Shown here in pieces: positions 12,351 through 23,415 of a stretch of DNA of 64,000 bases. Position 1 is the first letter of the stretch. Each line of letters opens with the position of its first letter. Made by a program: the position numbers and the translations under genes. The notes below the pieces were generated by a model. That model did no database searches, was not told the origin of the DNA, and saw only the letters and a list, made by a program, of their open reading frames with translations. Location of the stretch: assembly GCA_034508935.3 (NCBI GenBank), contig CM067444.1, positions 15,970,766 to 16,034,765 of the forward strand. The letters are read 5' to 3'. This stretch comes from Berghia stephanieae (lineage: Eukaryota > Mollusca > Gastropoda > Nudibranchia > Aeolidiidae).

Positions 12351-13128
12351 GTATCACCACATAATATCACATTTCCCAAGATTTTGTGTTTACTTGCTTA
12401 CACTTACATTTATACCTTGGTTTTTATTAATGCATGTCAGCCAAGATTCGTCAAAAAAAGCTGCGTTCTCATTGGTTTCAAAAGCTGCGTTATCATTGGT
12501 TCAAACTGGAATCGTTTTTATAAACGTTGAGTACTCATACTCGGTATTTTTAGTATCATATAACTACGAAAACTGCCGAAAATCGCCAAAATGATGTCGT
12601 TATTCGGAGGTTTTATCAAAAAGTGCGTCGTTATTTGGAGGTTTTTTTTTACTGATCTTAAATAGAAAAAAAATTGGGACCATGGGTCAATGTCGTTAAC
12701 AGGAGGTTGTCGCTATTCGGAGGTGTCGTAATCGGGAGGTTCCACTGTATTAAATTTTCTTCTCGAAGCCATCTTTTATGATTTATTAATTATCTCTACC
12801 CCGAATTGAGGTTTAAATCTTCTCAAACCATCTTTTATGATTTATTAACTATCACAGCCCCCTCAGGCAAGTCAAGAGTGGAATAGTAGATAATTAATGC
12901 AGATTATTGATTTAAGTAATGTGTGGCTAGTCCTTTTACTTCATTGCAGGCAAGCCATCCTCCAGGCCTCAGTCAGCAGACAGAAACGTCATCAACGTGC
13001 CGGGTTCCAAGGACTCCTCCAGATCAGATTGTGATAAAAATACCACCGCCTTCTCTTGTCCTAGATGTGATAAAATGTATTTGAAATCCCGGGATCTTTC
13101 TATTCATCTTTCATACTGCACTGGTTGA
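623..13128 (+). CDS. CCDC157: CCDC157-like coiled-coil protein (5' partial)
   Basis: Exons that join in frame: 623-794, 1252-1878, 2969-3125, 3800-3990, 5644-5820 (or 5832), 7124-7292, 9446-9591, 10451-10545, 10910-11283, 12950-13128 (stop TGA 13126-13128). About 760 residues are visible; the N-terminus is off the left edge because the first exon starts in phase 2 after a cag acceptor. Recognition is from memory of the vertebrate CCDC157 family: a 'SVGPITKHFWSQM' segment in the first exon, then 'YETAFVPCESCDVVQ', 'RWMAEQTKDIARV' and 'TANTIRIKLLEEQN' follow in the family order. The middle exons (about 2969-7292) are rich in E, K, Q and L heptads typical of coiled coil. The C-terminus carries one zinc finger. 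The biochemical role is not established here; the family is linked to sperm/Golgi functions in mammals. Identity is well supported; exact exon 5 end is not. Confidence 0.85.
960..1140 (+). repeat. Old SINE fragment in CCDC157 intron
   Basis: The stretch containing 'aactagtattctattcaaag' resembles a better preserved copy at 6785-7030 (gactagtgtcctatccaaag). A minus-strand relative (ccctttggataggatgc) is at about 28555-28620. Confidence 0.4.
1879..2968. other. CCDC157 intron, no recognisable element
   Basis: AT-rich intron of about 1.1 kb with short A and T runs. I see no repeat copy, RNA gene or coding signal. Confidence 0.5.
3519..3775 (+). repeat. (TTA)n microsatellite
   Basis: About 250 bases of ATT/TTA triplets with a few interruptions, inside the intron before the exon at 3800. 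Long Ile/Leu/Tyr or Asn open frames here are artefacts of the triplet repeat. Confidence 0.95.
4025..4325 (-). repeat. Degraded tRNA-type SINE
   Basis: Read on the minus strand it starts with gagttatagtgagctagtgg (A-box-like) and ends near 'ctttgagcaaattgagtgg'. It parallels the better preserved SINE at 44250-44553, including a 'ggactcaactctgagc' relative of ggactgaactatgcgc. Confidence 0.5.
4344..5000 (+). mobile_element. pogo/Tigger-like DNA element with transposase C-terminus
   Basis: Terminal inverted repeats CAGTTCACTCCGCTTAATCG and, at the other end, CGATTAAGTGGAGTCAACTG, flanked by TA on both sides (4342-4343, 5001-5002), as for Tc1/mariner-pogo elements. Internally, plus-strand codons ending at the TAA near 4751 read LDKPWHFIQEKCLANDLQHW, then QNRKQSTLYDYYSYK. 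The end is the C-terminal part of a pogo/Tigger transposase; QSTLYDYY fits the PCNA-interacting (PIP) box QxxLxxYY known from pogo transposase. The catalytic domain is missing, so it is non-autonomous. Confidence 0.8.
5223..5310 (+). mobile_element. Left end of another pogo/Tigger-like MITE
   Basis: TA followed by CAGTGTACCTTGGTTACAAC and, further on, 'ttttaaccgaggtttcgttg', the pattern of pogo-like ends in this genome. No matching right end is found nearby, so it is a one-ended relic. Confidence 0.5.
5881..6006 (+). repeat. Two long G tracts in intron after CCDC157 exon 5
   Basis: An uninterrupted run of about 18 G at 5881-5898 and one of about 14 G near 5993-6006, separated by T-rich sequence. 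Both are on the transcribed sense strand, so the pre-mRNA could form G-quadruplexes just downstream of an unusual splice donor. Confidence 0.85.
6785..7035 (+). repeat. SINE in CCDC157 intron
   Basis: Contains a B-box-like 'gagatcgatcccagg', the block 'gactagtgtcctatccaaag' shared with two other places in the window, and a tail that runs into ctactattattgatt. The family name is not known to me. Confidence 0.5.
7676..8150. repeat. (AAT)n facing (ATT)n, a large foldback microsatellite
   Basis: About 230 bases of AAT/TAA units are followed, after about 50 bases of TATA-type sequence, by about 200 bases of ATT/TTA units. The arms are complementary and could form a long hairpin. It lies in the large CCDC157 intron (7293-9445). 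Confidence 0.9.
9785..10122 (+). mobile_element. SINE-B copy 1, young A-tailed retroposon
   Basis: Flanked by a perfect 11-bp duplication gatttgattct (9774-9784 and 10123-10133). Starts ctgcgggtggttggatggg, has a tRNA B-box-like 'tgtacgatccg' about 50 bases later, and ends 'gaagagacctaaagcaataa' plus an A tail. Near-identical copies are at 18797-19127 and 44711-45043. Confidence 0.85.
11784..12747 (+). mobile_element. pogo/Tigger-like MITE carrying a nested Rep-A fragment
   Basis: Termini CAGTGGAACCTCCCGATAAC and, at the right, aatcgggaggttccactg, flanked by TA (11782-11783, 12748-12749). It holds a YY1-like 'caagatggcggac' (about 11867), a CTA microsatellite (about 12260-12350) and two inverted CCAAT boxes ('tcattggtt') near 12468 and 12496. 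A truncated Rep-A copy (about 11944-12209) is inserted inside. No transposase remains. Confidence 0.85.
11944..12209 (+). mobile_element. Rep-A copy, 5'-truncated, only plus-oriented copy
   Basis: Matches the 3' half of the Rep-A family and ends in the family's 3' terminus (cgctgtaaaacccttt) and an A-rich tail. Flanking 'acaaacaaaaca' and 'acaaacagaaaca' may be a slightly diverged target duplication. 5' truncation with an intact 3' end is typical of target-primed reverse transcription. Confidence 0.75.
12950..13128 (+). CDS. CCDC157: CCDC157 last exon with C-terminal zinc finger
   Basis: Phase 1 acceptor tcattgcag. The exon encodes a Ser/Arg-rich linker and then CPRCDKMYLKSRDLSIHL followed by SYC, a CX2CX12HX4C (C2HC) finger, with the stop three residues later. 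A canonical AATAAA polyadenylation signal lies 108 bases after the stop. One finger at the extreme C-terminus suggests a protein- or ubiquitin-binding finger rather than a DNA-binding array; that is inference. Confidence 0.85.
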
Positions 13129-13235
13129 TATGATATCGACATGGAAACTTTTTTTCGTAACGTTTTTTTTTTTTTCTAAAGCAAGCTCTATCCTAGTCCA
13201 ATTTTAATCTTTTCTCATTGTAATTTTGTCATGTT

Positions 13236-13241
13236 AATAAA
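13236..13241 (+). promoter_or_regulatory. Polyadenylation signal of the CCDC157-like gene
   Basis: AATAAA hexamer in a T-rich 3' untranslated region, 108 bases downstream of the stop codon; no better hexamer lies between. Confidence 0.6.
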
Positions 13242-13299
13242 ACTGCATCTGTTTGTTTTGATGTATTTACCTAAACATAAGTCCTGAGGAGGGAAGTGG

Positions 13300-14560
13300 G
13301 GGGGGGGGGGGGGGTGTATACCGATGACTGCCTTAAAGGAAATTTTTTTTAAATCATGGATGTTAAGCCTGCGACGATCTACTTAACATTTCTGTCATCA
13401 CAAAGTATGTCAAACACGCTACCATGAAAACTAAACAAACAAAAAATATTTAATCATTTTGTTTGATGTTATTACTACCACTATATGTTATTACTACTGT
13501 TACTTCTACTACTACAACTACAACTACTTAGGTTGGTGTACAAGCCCCGAGAATTGTATATTTTTGTATTTTTGTTATTTATTTTTTAAATTGTCATGAT
13601 TACTAATAGGTAGTGAGAAGGTCTGTAGCTATTTTTTAAAAGTTGTATGTAATTTTTAAATATTCTGAAATGTATTTTCATTAATGTAATAAAAAATCAT
13701 TGAAATTCTACTTTTAAAAATAAATAAAAAACTTCCCATGTGTTGTTAGTGTTTGTTTGATTTTGGTTTTATTTTCTTTATCTTTTAGTTAATACAACAA
13801 AAGTAAGTTAAACTGAAAATGACAAAATTATAAAAAAATCAATCGATCAAAAACAATTCAAGATCTTTTTCTTCTTTGTAGTTGTTTACAAATTATCAAT
13901 AAAAATCTGAAAATGCAAAGCTCTGTACTACCACTAAACGAAAAAGGATTGGTTCAATTTTACACTCTACATGGTCAAAATCTGAAAATAAAAGAATGAT
14001 TCTCGTGTCCCTGATATTACGAACACTATTTGGAGCCTAAAGTAATCATACTGGACACAATTTCAGATTTATCATTTGACTTAATTTCTTAATGAATGAA
14101 GGGAAATAATTCAGTGATGGCAGACAACTCTAGTAGCTTTCTGATGCATGATTTTTTTTATCTTCTCATTTAAAACGGATCATGCGTATACTTCTAACAA
14201 ATGTAGTGGAAGAGTGATTTAGGCATTGCATTGCTCGCTGGGAGATCCTGGCTTTAGTTTTTTTACCTTGATTTGCCCACTTGAACAACATTGGTGCTTC
14301 CTTTTTATATTAATGATGGATTATCTATATTTCTTCATGGAATAGGCGACGGCCTCTACATCAAAGGGTGCACTTTTTTTTATTATGTTGAGAGAAAATT
14401 GTGTAAGAGACTGAAATAAATAATTGCTGATTTAAAAAAAATATCCTTGAGTATTTTTGGGGGGTTCATGTTTTTTAAAATGTTAGAGCTCTACTGATCA
14501 TTGTTGTTACTAATTTATGGGGGGAATCCTCTCACAGAAAAACATGTAAACTCATATCTG
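13300..14560. other. Gap after CCDC157, no gene seen
   Basis: Contains a G run of about 14 (near 13300) and short A/T runs. No coding exon, RNA gene or clear repeat copy is recognisable. Confidence 0.5.
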
Positions 14561-14569
14561 ACTATTTAC

Positions 14570-15003
14570 CTTACAGAAAATTACCCCGCCATGACCTGAG
14601 CAAAGCCAAATCACTTCCCTCCAGAATTGTAGAAAGCAACAGAGAAAGGAACTAACTACTAGGAGGATAGAAGACCCGCTGCTACTAGAGCCCCAACCAA
14701 CTGTCTAAAACGAATGGTCTCAAAAAATAACAATAAGTTACATGGGAGGAACAAATAATGAGATATGGGATAACAGACAGAGCAAAGGTTGACCGATAGA
14801 TCTCTTGCCACCTACCTGGTCCATATAAGAGCTCCATCAAAGAACTCCCTACCAGGACAGGAAAAATAACTGAGCAATCTCAATCCAGAACAAAGACAGG
14901 GAAACATGGAAAAGGGATAACAAATATGTAAGGTATAAGACACAGCAAGTGACCTCATTGCCCACCATGGGAGGTTAGAAGACCGCACCCAGTGAGACTG
15001 AGA
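14570..15003 (-). mobile_element. Diverged Rep-A copy
   Basis: Shares ordered blocks with Rep-A, such as 'gagcaatctcaatccagaac', 'gacacagcaagtgacctc' and 'cccaccatgggaggtt', but at clearly lower identity than copies near 49 kb. It represents an older subfamily. Confidence 0.6.
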
Positions 15004-15485
15004 CATTCACAAAAGACAACAAAGCCTATTTGTCTCTAGCCCCTCTCTCTCTCTCTCTTGGAATAAGATATATATCAGGCATATATTTGTTCTTTGATGT
15101 TTTTAGAGGTTTTACAGCCCTTGCAATACTTTTCTGTCATTTCATCACCAGTAAAAAGAAAGGATAGTCCATATACTCCAGATTAAAAATTAAAAGCAGC
15201 CGTGAAAGAAACAAAGGCGGCAAGATCCATTTATCATTAATATTTTTAAAAAATATCTGTTGATCAACTTGAGTGACTAAACGATTCAACAGAGATGATA
15301 CCATCAATGCACTTAATTAAACCTAAAAGGTCCCATCCAGATCCCACTAAGAGGAACACACTCACATGTTCACTACAAAAATATAATGTAGATTCCAAGA
15401 GCACACTACCAGTGTAATTAAATTAATTTGAGATCACCTAAATGTCTAGCTAATCCCAGCACAAGCACAGGTCCCACTAAGCGGA

Positions 15486-15627
<142 letters not shown>

Positions 15628-15808
15628 CAAAAATACAGTGCACAACAGTAAGATGATTTACAAGACAAAGAATACAACTCCAAAACTATCTATATACATT
15701 TGACAGTTTCCCTCCCAGTCAGGGCCAGGGCAAAATCAAGTAATCTCTTTCCAAGACAAAGACAGGAAGCATGTTGGACAACAGATATAGGGAGATAGAA
15801 GATACAGT

Positions 15809-16343
15809 TTGTTTTTTTGTTTTTAAGGGTTTTACGGCGCTTGCAACACATTTAGGTTATATCAGCGCCAGTAAAAAGGAAGAAAATGGGATAGTAGAAA
15901 GTTCTAGAATTACAATTAAAACATCCAAGAGAATGTAAGACAAAGGGGAATTGGGAACAAATAGGGATCAGATATAGATTCCAAGAGCATACCATCAATG
16001 TACCTAGTCTGAGATCACCTACAAGTCTCACCCAGACACAAGCAGAAGATCCAACAAAGAGGAATACACTCAAATGCTTACATTTCATTTTACTTTAAAA
16101 ATAACAAATATAATAATACATAACAGAGAAATGATTTACAAGGAAAAAAATATCATCTCCCAAAACAATAACATGCATTTGACTGTTTCCCTCCCAGCCA
16201 AGGACTCCGGCCAGGGTCGGGACAAAACCAAGCAATCTCATACCAAGAGAAAGACAGAAAGCATGTTGGAAAACAGATATAAGGGGATAGAAGACACGGT
16301 ATGTACCTCCTTGCCCGCTGTGGAGGTAGGGAACCCCAACCAG
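15809..16343 (-). mobile_element. Rep-A copy nested in an older Rep-A
   Basis: Flanked by the 11-bp duplication gaagatacagt (15798-15808 and 16344-16354), which is host Rep-A sequence. The A-rich tail (minus strand) is at the left and the GC-rich head with the cctccttgcccgc block is at the right. Length about 535 bp. Confidence 0.8.
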
Positions 16344-16884
16344 GAAGATACAGTAAGTGCCTCCCACCATGGGAGGTCAAAAAAACCCTAATAGCAAATG
16401 GCGGTTTAAAAACGATAGCAAAGAGCAGAGTGGTAATAATTTATGTCCCTACAAATTATTCAAGAAAACAATTGAAATGAGTAGATCATATGAATGTTTA
16501 ATGATAACCGATTTATGACAAATGAATACAAGATGGAATAAAATACAGGTTTCTATTCATATATACTTTAACGCATGTGTATTTGAGCTGACGAGATGTC
16601 AATAAATTGCAAAGTTTTCAAATTCATAAAAACAAGATGTTTTTCTATAATTAAAAAAAAATGTATATTCTTTTTTTTTATCAATTAAAACGGTGTGATA
16701 AATTGAAGCATAACATTTATCTTTAATCCTCTATCTCTGCTCTCTTCCTTTTGGCACTTCATAAAATCTTGCCCTCTACTCAACTTCACTTTCATCATTT
16801 GCATTTTTGCTTTTCATTTCACCTAGTTAAGTTTACAATCCATCGCTCTCCTCCTTGCTCTTAGAGGAGTTTCAAATATATATT

Positions 16885-17222
16885 TTGTTTTAAATCTTAA
16901 GAGTTTTACAGAGCTTGGTACACCTTTGGGTCATTTCAGTGCCAGTAAAAAGGAAAGAAGACACAGCGTGACTTCCTGCCCACCATGGGAGTTCAAAGAC
17001 CATACGCAGGGAGAGACCATCTACAAGGAAAGAAATATCTCACATGAAGGGATAAATCAATCTATTTCCCTCTCTACAAAAGATTTTCCATGTGAAATCA
17101 AAAATCAGTGCTGATGGTGACAAAAAGTGAAATAGGAGGAAAATGATTCAAAGCAAGTTGGAAAACAAGTATAGGAGGATAGAAGACACAGTCTGTGCCT
17201 CCCTGTTCACTATGGGTGGAAA
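16885..17222 (-). mobile_element. Diverged Rep-A fragments
   Basis: Blocks 'gttttacagagcttggtaca', 'cagtgccagtaaaaaggaa' and 'gtctgtgcctccctgttcac' are recognisable, with internal rearrangement. Confidence 0.55.
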
Positions 17223-17504
17223 GGTACTCTAAAATTGTTACAAAATATATAGATAAATAATTAAATGACGGATTATCTACTCGACTGTCTCCCGCTTGGT
17301 AAAACGCCCAAGGCATATTTTGGGCAAAACAGAAAAAGGACACAAATCAACATGTAAGGTACAACAGAGTATATATATATATATTACATATATATATATA
17401 TATACAGGGAATAGCAGAGAGATGTGTGATCCACCTAGCCCTTAGATCATACTAGTACTATACAAACCAAGCAATAAAAAATAACCATGAGAGATGGTGA
17501 AAAA

Positions 17505-18352
17505 TTGTTTTTAAGGGTTTTAAGGCGCTTGTAACACATTTAGGTCATATAATTATCAGAGCCAGTAGAAAGGAAGAAAATGAGATATCAAAATATTTTA
17601 GAGTTACAATTAAAACACACAAGAAAAAGTAAGACAATTGGTTCAAATAGATTCCAAGAGCATACCACCAATGTACTTAGTTTGAGTTTTTGGGTATAAC
17701 AGCGCTTGCAACACATTTAGGTTACATCAGCGCCAGTAAAAAGGAAGAAAATGGGATAGTAAAAAGTTCTAGAATTACAATTAAAGCACCCAAGAGAAAG
17801 TAAGACAAAGGGGAACTGGGAAGAAATAGGGATCAGATGCAGATTTCAAGAGCAAACCATCAATGTACTTAGTTTGAGATCACCTATAAGTCTCATCCGG
17901 ACACAAGCACAAAATCCACAAAAGAGGAATACACTCAAATGCTTACATTATACATTAAAAATAACAAACATAATAATACATAACAGAGAGATGATTTACA
18001 AGGAAAAAAATATCATCTCCCAAAACAATAACTATGCATTTGACTGTTTCCCTCCCAGCCAGGGTCAGGACAAAACCAAGTAATCTCACTCCAAGACAAC
18101 GACAGGAAACAATTGGAAAACGGGTATGGTGGGATAGAAGACACAGCATGTACCTCCCTGCCCACTATGGAAGGTCAGGATCCCCACTCAGAAATAGAGG
18201 TCAGATGCATATTCCAAGAGCATACCATCAATGTACTCATTCCAAGACAAAGACAGAGAGCATGTTGAAAAACAGATATAAGGGATAGAAGACAGTATGT
18301 ACCTCCCTGCCCACTATGGGAGGCCAGGAACCCCACCCAGCAAGATAATATA
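17505..18352 (-). mobile_element. Cluster of Rep-A copies (one near-complete, two partial)
   Basis: A partial copy (17507-17690) is followed by a near-complete one (about 17693-18201) and a rearranged fragment (18202-18352) ending gggaggccaggaaccccacc. The orientation is the same for all three. No clean target duplication was found. Confidence 0.7.
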
Positions 18353-18796
18353 AGGTTTAGAATCAGAAATTTTCCTATTCCTGAGTTAAGTCAACAAAGA
18401 ATATGAATAAAATAAGCTTCTGTATGTCTATTGACAAACCTTCCTGAATAAATAAAATAAAATACAGAATAAAACAAATACAACTTCCGAACAAGAAACA
18501 CCACACAAATGACTCTTGTTAATGTTTTTGTTGTTTTTTAACATTTTTTATTTCATCCATTGCACCCCTAGTTTTTTTTAGGAGCAGAAAATAAAGATAT
18601 TCAATTTGCACATTATTCCCAATAAAAGGGCCGAGATAAATGGCATAGAATACTAAGAAAACTAAAGAATTGAGTGCATTAATATATTTTAAAACTAGTA
18701 GTAGTAAGTCTCGAAATAATTTTAACCGGTGTAATTTGTCGTGTTGGCAACAAATTAAAGAGGTTACAGTTAACATTTGGTACAAAGGTAAAAATT

Positions 18797-19127
18797 TTTT
18801 TGTTTGTTGCTTTAGGTCTCTTCCAACACAATTGAGGTCATATGAGAGACCGCTGAAACAAAAAAACAAGCAATCTAACAAAAATAGTACAAATGTAAAT
18901 CAAAATCATAACCTAAAGATATCATAAGCTAAATTATAAATAACCAAGGACAAACAGGCAGAAGATTTACAGAAAAAAAATATCCCCTGTCAAAAATACA
19001 ATCACAAACCAAAGAAGCAGGATAGGCTAGTAAAGAGAAGAAGAAACGACATCACTATCGGATCGTACACCCATGCGAACATCATAGGTATATGATTCAA
19101 GGGTGATGCTCCCATCCAACCACCCGC
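18797..19127 (-). mobile_element. SINE-B copy 2
   Basis: Perfect 13-bp duplication aaaggtaaaaatt at 18784-18796 and 19128-19140. The element reads in reverse, with the A tail at the left. It is almost identical to the copies at 9785 and 44711. Confidence 0.88.
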
Positions 19128-19274
19128 AAAGGTAAAAATTGATGTTATATTATATGGTCATCATAAGGGAGGGGGAGGGGAGGAAAGAGAGAGAACAGAG
19201 ACTGTTCAATCTTTTGAGTTTATACGATTGTTATTATTAATTATTTTTATATATTATTTATTAAAAATTGTTTG

Positions 19275-19747
19275 TTTTTAGTGATTTTATAGCATTTGCG
19301 ACACCATTTGGTCATTTCAGCACCAGTAAGAAGGAAGATGATAGAGAGAAAAAAGTTGTAAATCTGAAGTTCAAAGCATCAATTGAAAAATCAACACTGA
19401 GGGGACTGGTAAAAAAGGGAACAGAAGATTCCACAAGCAATCCATCAATGTGCCTGTTTTGTTGTTACCCCTCCAAAATTGTCTACATATTCGAAACCAA
19501 TAAGTTAAAGTACATAACAGAAAAATGAGTTACAGGGATAAAAATATTATCTCAAAGAAAGGTATTTTATATTTAACTGTCTCCCTTCCAGCGATCCTCC
19601 CTACTATGACCAGGAAACAGGATGATCAATATCAATCCAGAAGAATGACAGAGAGCAACATGAAAAGACAAACCAGATAAGAGGGAGAAGACACAGTACA
19701 GCAATTGACCTTCCGCACACCACAGGAAGTCAAAAGACCCCACCCAG
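19275..19747 (-). mobile_element. Diverged Rep-A copy
   Basis: Older subfamily: 'atagcatttgcgacaccatt', 'cagcaccagtaagaaggaag', 'cacaggaagtcaaaagaccc'. A run of about 17 C (near 19783) follows closely. Confidence 0.6.
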
Positions 19748-20003
19748 ATTTTTAACAAAATTAAATGGGTAACAACCAACCCACCCCCCCCCCCCCCCCA
19801 AACTATTGACTGAAGTAAATAATTGGTTGAAAAGTTTTTAAAAACTAAAAGTAGATGCATCTATTTACAATTGTGATTAGACAACTTTCTTAATTACCGC
19901 CATATGTCGGGTGGGTTTGCTTGCAGTAAACTATTGTGTGTATGTTCAAATGAATTTTTGTGTGGCGTGTGTGTCAAGCTCTCTTTGTGTGTTTGTTTTT
20001 CTG

Positions 20004-20472
20004 GGTTTTACAGTGCTTGCAACACATTTAGGTCATATCAGCGCCAGCAAAAAGGAAGAAGGACTTGAGGAAAACGTAAGACAAAGGGAAATGGTTCAAA
20101 TAGGGAACAGATATAGATTCCAAGAGCACACCATCAGTATACTCACTATCAGATCACCTATAAGTTTCCCCCATAAACCAGCAAAAGATCCCACTTAGAG
20201 GAATACATTCAAATGTTTTACAAATCATACGTTAACTAAAAAAAATAACAGTACATAACAGAGAGATGATTTACAAGGTAAAAAAAAGATAATCTCCCAA
20301 AACTGTAATTTTACATTCAACTGTTTCCCTCCCAACCAAGGACTCCGGCCAAAACCAAGTAATCTCATTCCAAGACAAAGACAGAAAGCAATTGGAAAAC
20401 AGATATAGGGGGATAGAAGACACAGCAAGCACCTCCATGCCCACTATGGGAGGTCGGAACCCCACCCAGTCA
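20004..20472 (-). mobile_element. Rep-A copy
   Basis: Full-length-like copy from 'gggttttacagtgcttgcaa' to 'gggaggtcggaaccccaccc'. Confidence 0.75.
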
Positions 20473-22505
20473 GCACTATTTTGACGGCTGGAGTTAAAGT
20501 CAATTTGAAGATACTAGCAACTTATTCAACCTAGGAAAAATTAGATACATATCCCAGAATTACACCCCTTAGACTGAGTTAAAAAATGATCATTTAAAAA
20601 AACAAAACAAACATGCTCAACCCACTTTTCGTGGTTTGTGTGTATATATATATCCAGAACGATCCCTAATACATTGCCTGAAATATCTTTCAACATGAAA
20701 TTTTTAGGAGGCAACCCATGGGTGACAATATTAAAAGACAGAATATCACAATGCAACCCGTGTCTCATTAAGGCTCACAACAGGTCCTTGCATCATTCTC
20801 GACACCAGCAACATTGATATAAAAAGAGAAATTTAAAGTTAATTAATTAAGAAAAGTAATCATCTGTACAAAAAGGGGGGGAAATGCTTTATTAAAAATT
20901 CCATATATCTTTACAGACCTGCCATAAGCAGCTACAAAAATCTGCATGATTTTTTCAAAAACAAATCAAGTTGAAGGAAGAAATCGTATCAGTATCAACC
21001 AAAAAAATACATGATTCCAATCTTATTCTTCAAAATAAATGAAATGCTTTTGAGAAGATTAGCAGTGTAAGATTAAGATATATCCATCCAATTCTGAATA
21101 AAATAATATTTTTACATATGTGACCTAATGTCTCAAAACGGCATTATGTCGGGATGAACCGAAGCCCTGAAAACTGAAATTATAACCAAAAATATGAAAT
21201 TTAAGGTTAAATCATAACGTTATACTGGAGCAATAGTACCATATCTTACATTGAACAAAGCTTAAAGTTCACATTTCTTATCATTTTAATTATAGATTCA
21301 ATGATAAAGTCCTGATCCATCTCGACATAAACTGCTTTGAGACGGTGGGTCACATGGTCTTCCAAAACCATAGATTAGGAGGAAAAAATCTTAATTTCGC
21401 CAAATAAGAGATTAAAATAGTATTTGTATCAGGTCTGTTATGATTATCACAATAATTATTTTCATCATTTATCATTAATATATTTTTCTTTTAAATTTTA
21501 AGATCCACTCGAGTGACTAAAAGATTCAATAGAGATGAAATGTAATCACCTGGTGTGCATTATTCCAGTGTTTATTGGAAAACTATGCTATTAAAGCTGC
21601 CAGTAAGGAAATATTATTAACTAAAGACTTCGCTTGTAATCCATTGATAGTCATTAAAAAGTACATTTTTTAACTGAATAAAAATCAAATGAAAATTGTA
21701 CAATCAAAATAAATAGTTTTACGACCAATATTTAAAATTCATAATGATTCTTTAGCTTCATATCCAGACTGCTCTACACAAACAACAACAAAGAAAATGA
21801 AGGTAAAACAATACTTGGACTATGTACATTCAGTAGAATTATTCTCTCTGGACCACAAACAAGTCATTGCAGATCCTGTTGACCGTTTCCTCTCTAATGA
21901 GATACATTTGATGCTTTTTTACACATAAACCTCATGCCAAACTGCTCATGAGATGGAGGAATCACCCTGAGCAGTCTACTAGCAAGAAGTCTTTTCACAT
22001 CCCACCCACCCACACACACACACACATAAATAAAAAAAATAAAAGATGTTATATGAAGATCGGATGAGAATAGTTTGGCAGGGTTGACCATGCATCTATC
22101 ATAGATGCGATTATAAATGGTCTTAAGATCACACCAAAATAAATTTCCCATGCATTATGAATAAGATAACCTGCTTATATACAATGGTGGCAAATCTACG
22201 TCAGAGTTGTGAAAACCAATAAGTCCCCATAAAATCAAATATACTACAGGGTCATTCATTTCTATTTCATTACATTTCAAAATCTACAAGGTAATCATGT
22301 CCATAGTATTCATTATCAAAATTTGTATTTTATGGGAAGAAGCGACACTAAAAACGACTATTTTTTTAAAAATGCGATCTTTACCTGTATAGAAATATGG
22401 TAAAATGAATACTATCCTAAGATTTCCCTTTCAAAATTATGAAATTTGTAACGTATTACGAGTCATAGGATGCTCATTACGGTGTATCTTCTTGTCACAA
22501 AAGGC
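20473..22505. other. Gap without recognisable gene
   Basis: AT-rich. The block at 21505-21540 ('cgagtgactaaaagattcaa') matches 15270-15300 ('tgagtgactaaacgattcaa'), so an old unnamed repeat is shared. Nothing else is supported. Confidence 0.45.
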
Positions 22506-22507
22506 AT

Positions 22508-22692
22508 GTTCAGTTCAGTGGCTGAGTGGGTGACAGTGATCATGGAAAATTCCTGTCCTGATGTTGTGTCCTTGGGTAAGGTATTTTACATACATTACCT
22601 CACATAACTCAGGTGTAAATGGCTATAAGCAGTGACGGATATTGCCAGAGGTTAGTACAAAACTAAACTGGTACTGTATGATTTGGAAATAC
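22508..22692 (+). repeat. tRNA-headed SINE
   Basis: 'cagtggctgagtgggtgaca' is a perfect-looking pol III A box (TGGCTGAGTGGG). It is followed by 'gtccttgggtaaggtatttt' and 'acctcacataactcaggtg', a central block I have seen in many invertebrate SINEs. No B box of full strength is left. Confidence 0.65.
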
Positions 22693-22910
22693 GGTTCCAT
22701 ATGACCTGCTGGGGGAATAAATGAAACATAGTGACGTGCATTGATGCATGGTAAATTGGTGGAAATGTGTTGTAAAAATGCTTATATTTATTTTTGTATA
22801 GATTCATTTTAAAAACCAACAGAATTACACAATTAGTGTATTCTATATCAATCAAAAGGAATTTCTTTTTTTATCTTACCCCCACAACAAATCATTTTAC
22901 TTTAAGTAGT

Positions 22911-23415
22911 TTTGTTTGTTTGTTTCTAAGGGCTTTTTCGACACTTGCAACTCATTTAAGTCATTTCAGTAAAAAGGAAGAAAATGCGATAGTCAAAAAA
23001 CTCTAGATTTACAATTAAAAGCACATAAGTAAAGTAGAACAAAGGGGAATGGTACAAATAGGGAATAGATTTATATTCTAAGAGCATACTATCAGTGTGC
23101 ATAGTTTGAGATCACCTAAAAGCCTCATCCAGCCACAAGCACAGGATACCACTATGAGGGACACACTCAAATGCTTACATCAGAAATTCAAAACAACAGA
23201 TATAGCAATACACAACAGAGAGATGATTTACAAGGAAAAAATCATCTCTAAAATCTTTAACAATACATTTGACTGCTTCCCTCTCAGCCAAGAACTCCGG
23301 CAAGGTAAAGGAAAAAAACCAAGTAATCTCATCCCAAGCAATGACAAAAACCAAGTTGGAAAACAGATATAGGGGTATAGAAGACACAGTAAGTGACCTC
23401 CATGCCCACTATGGA
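22911..23415 (-). mobile_element. Rep-A copy with diverged target duplication
   Basis: The tail side is flanked by aagtagttttgttt and the head side by aagtaatgttgttt, 12 of 14 matching. The element contains all Rep-A blocks. Confidence 0.7.

Noticed and set aside
12191-12379. Poly-Ser frame
   Set aside because: Translation of the CTA microsatellite inside a MITE.
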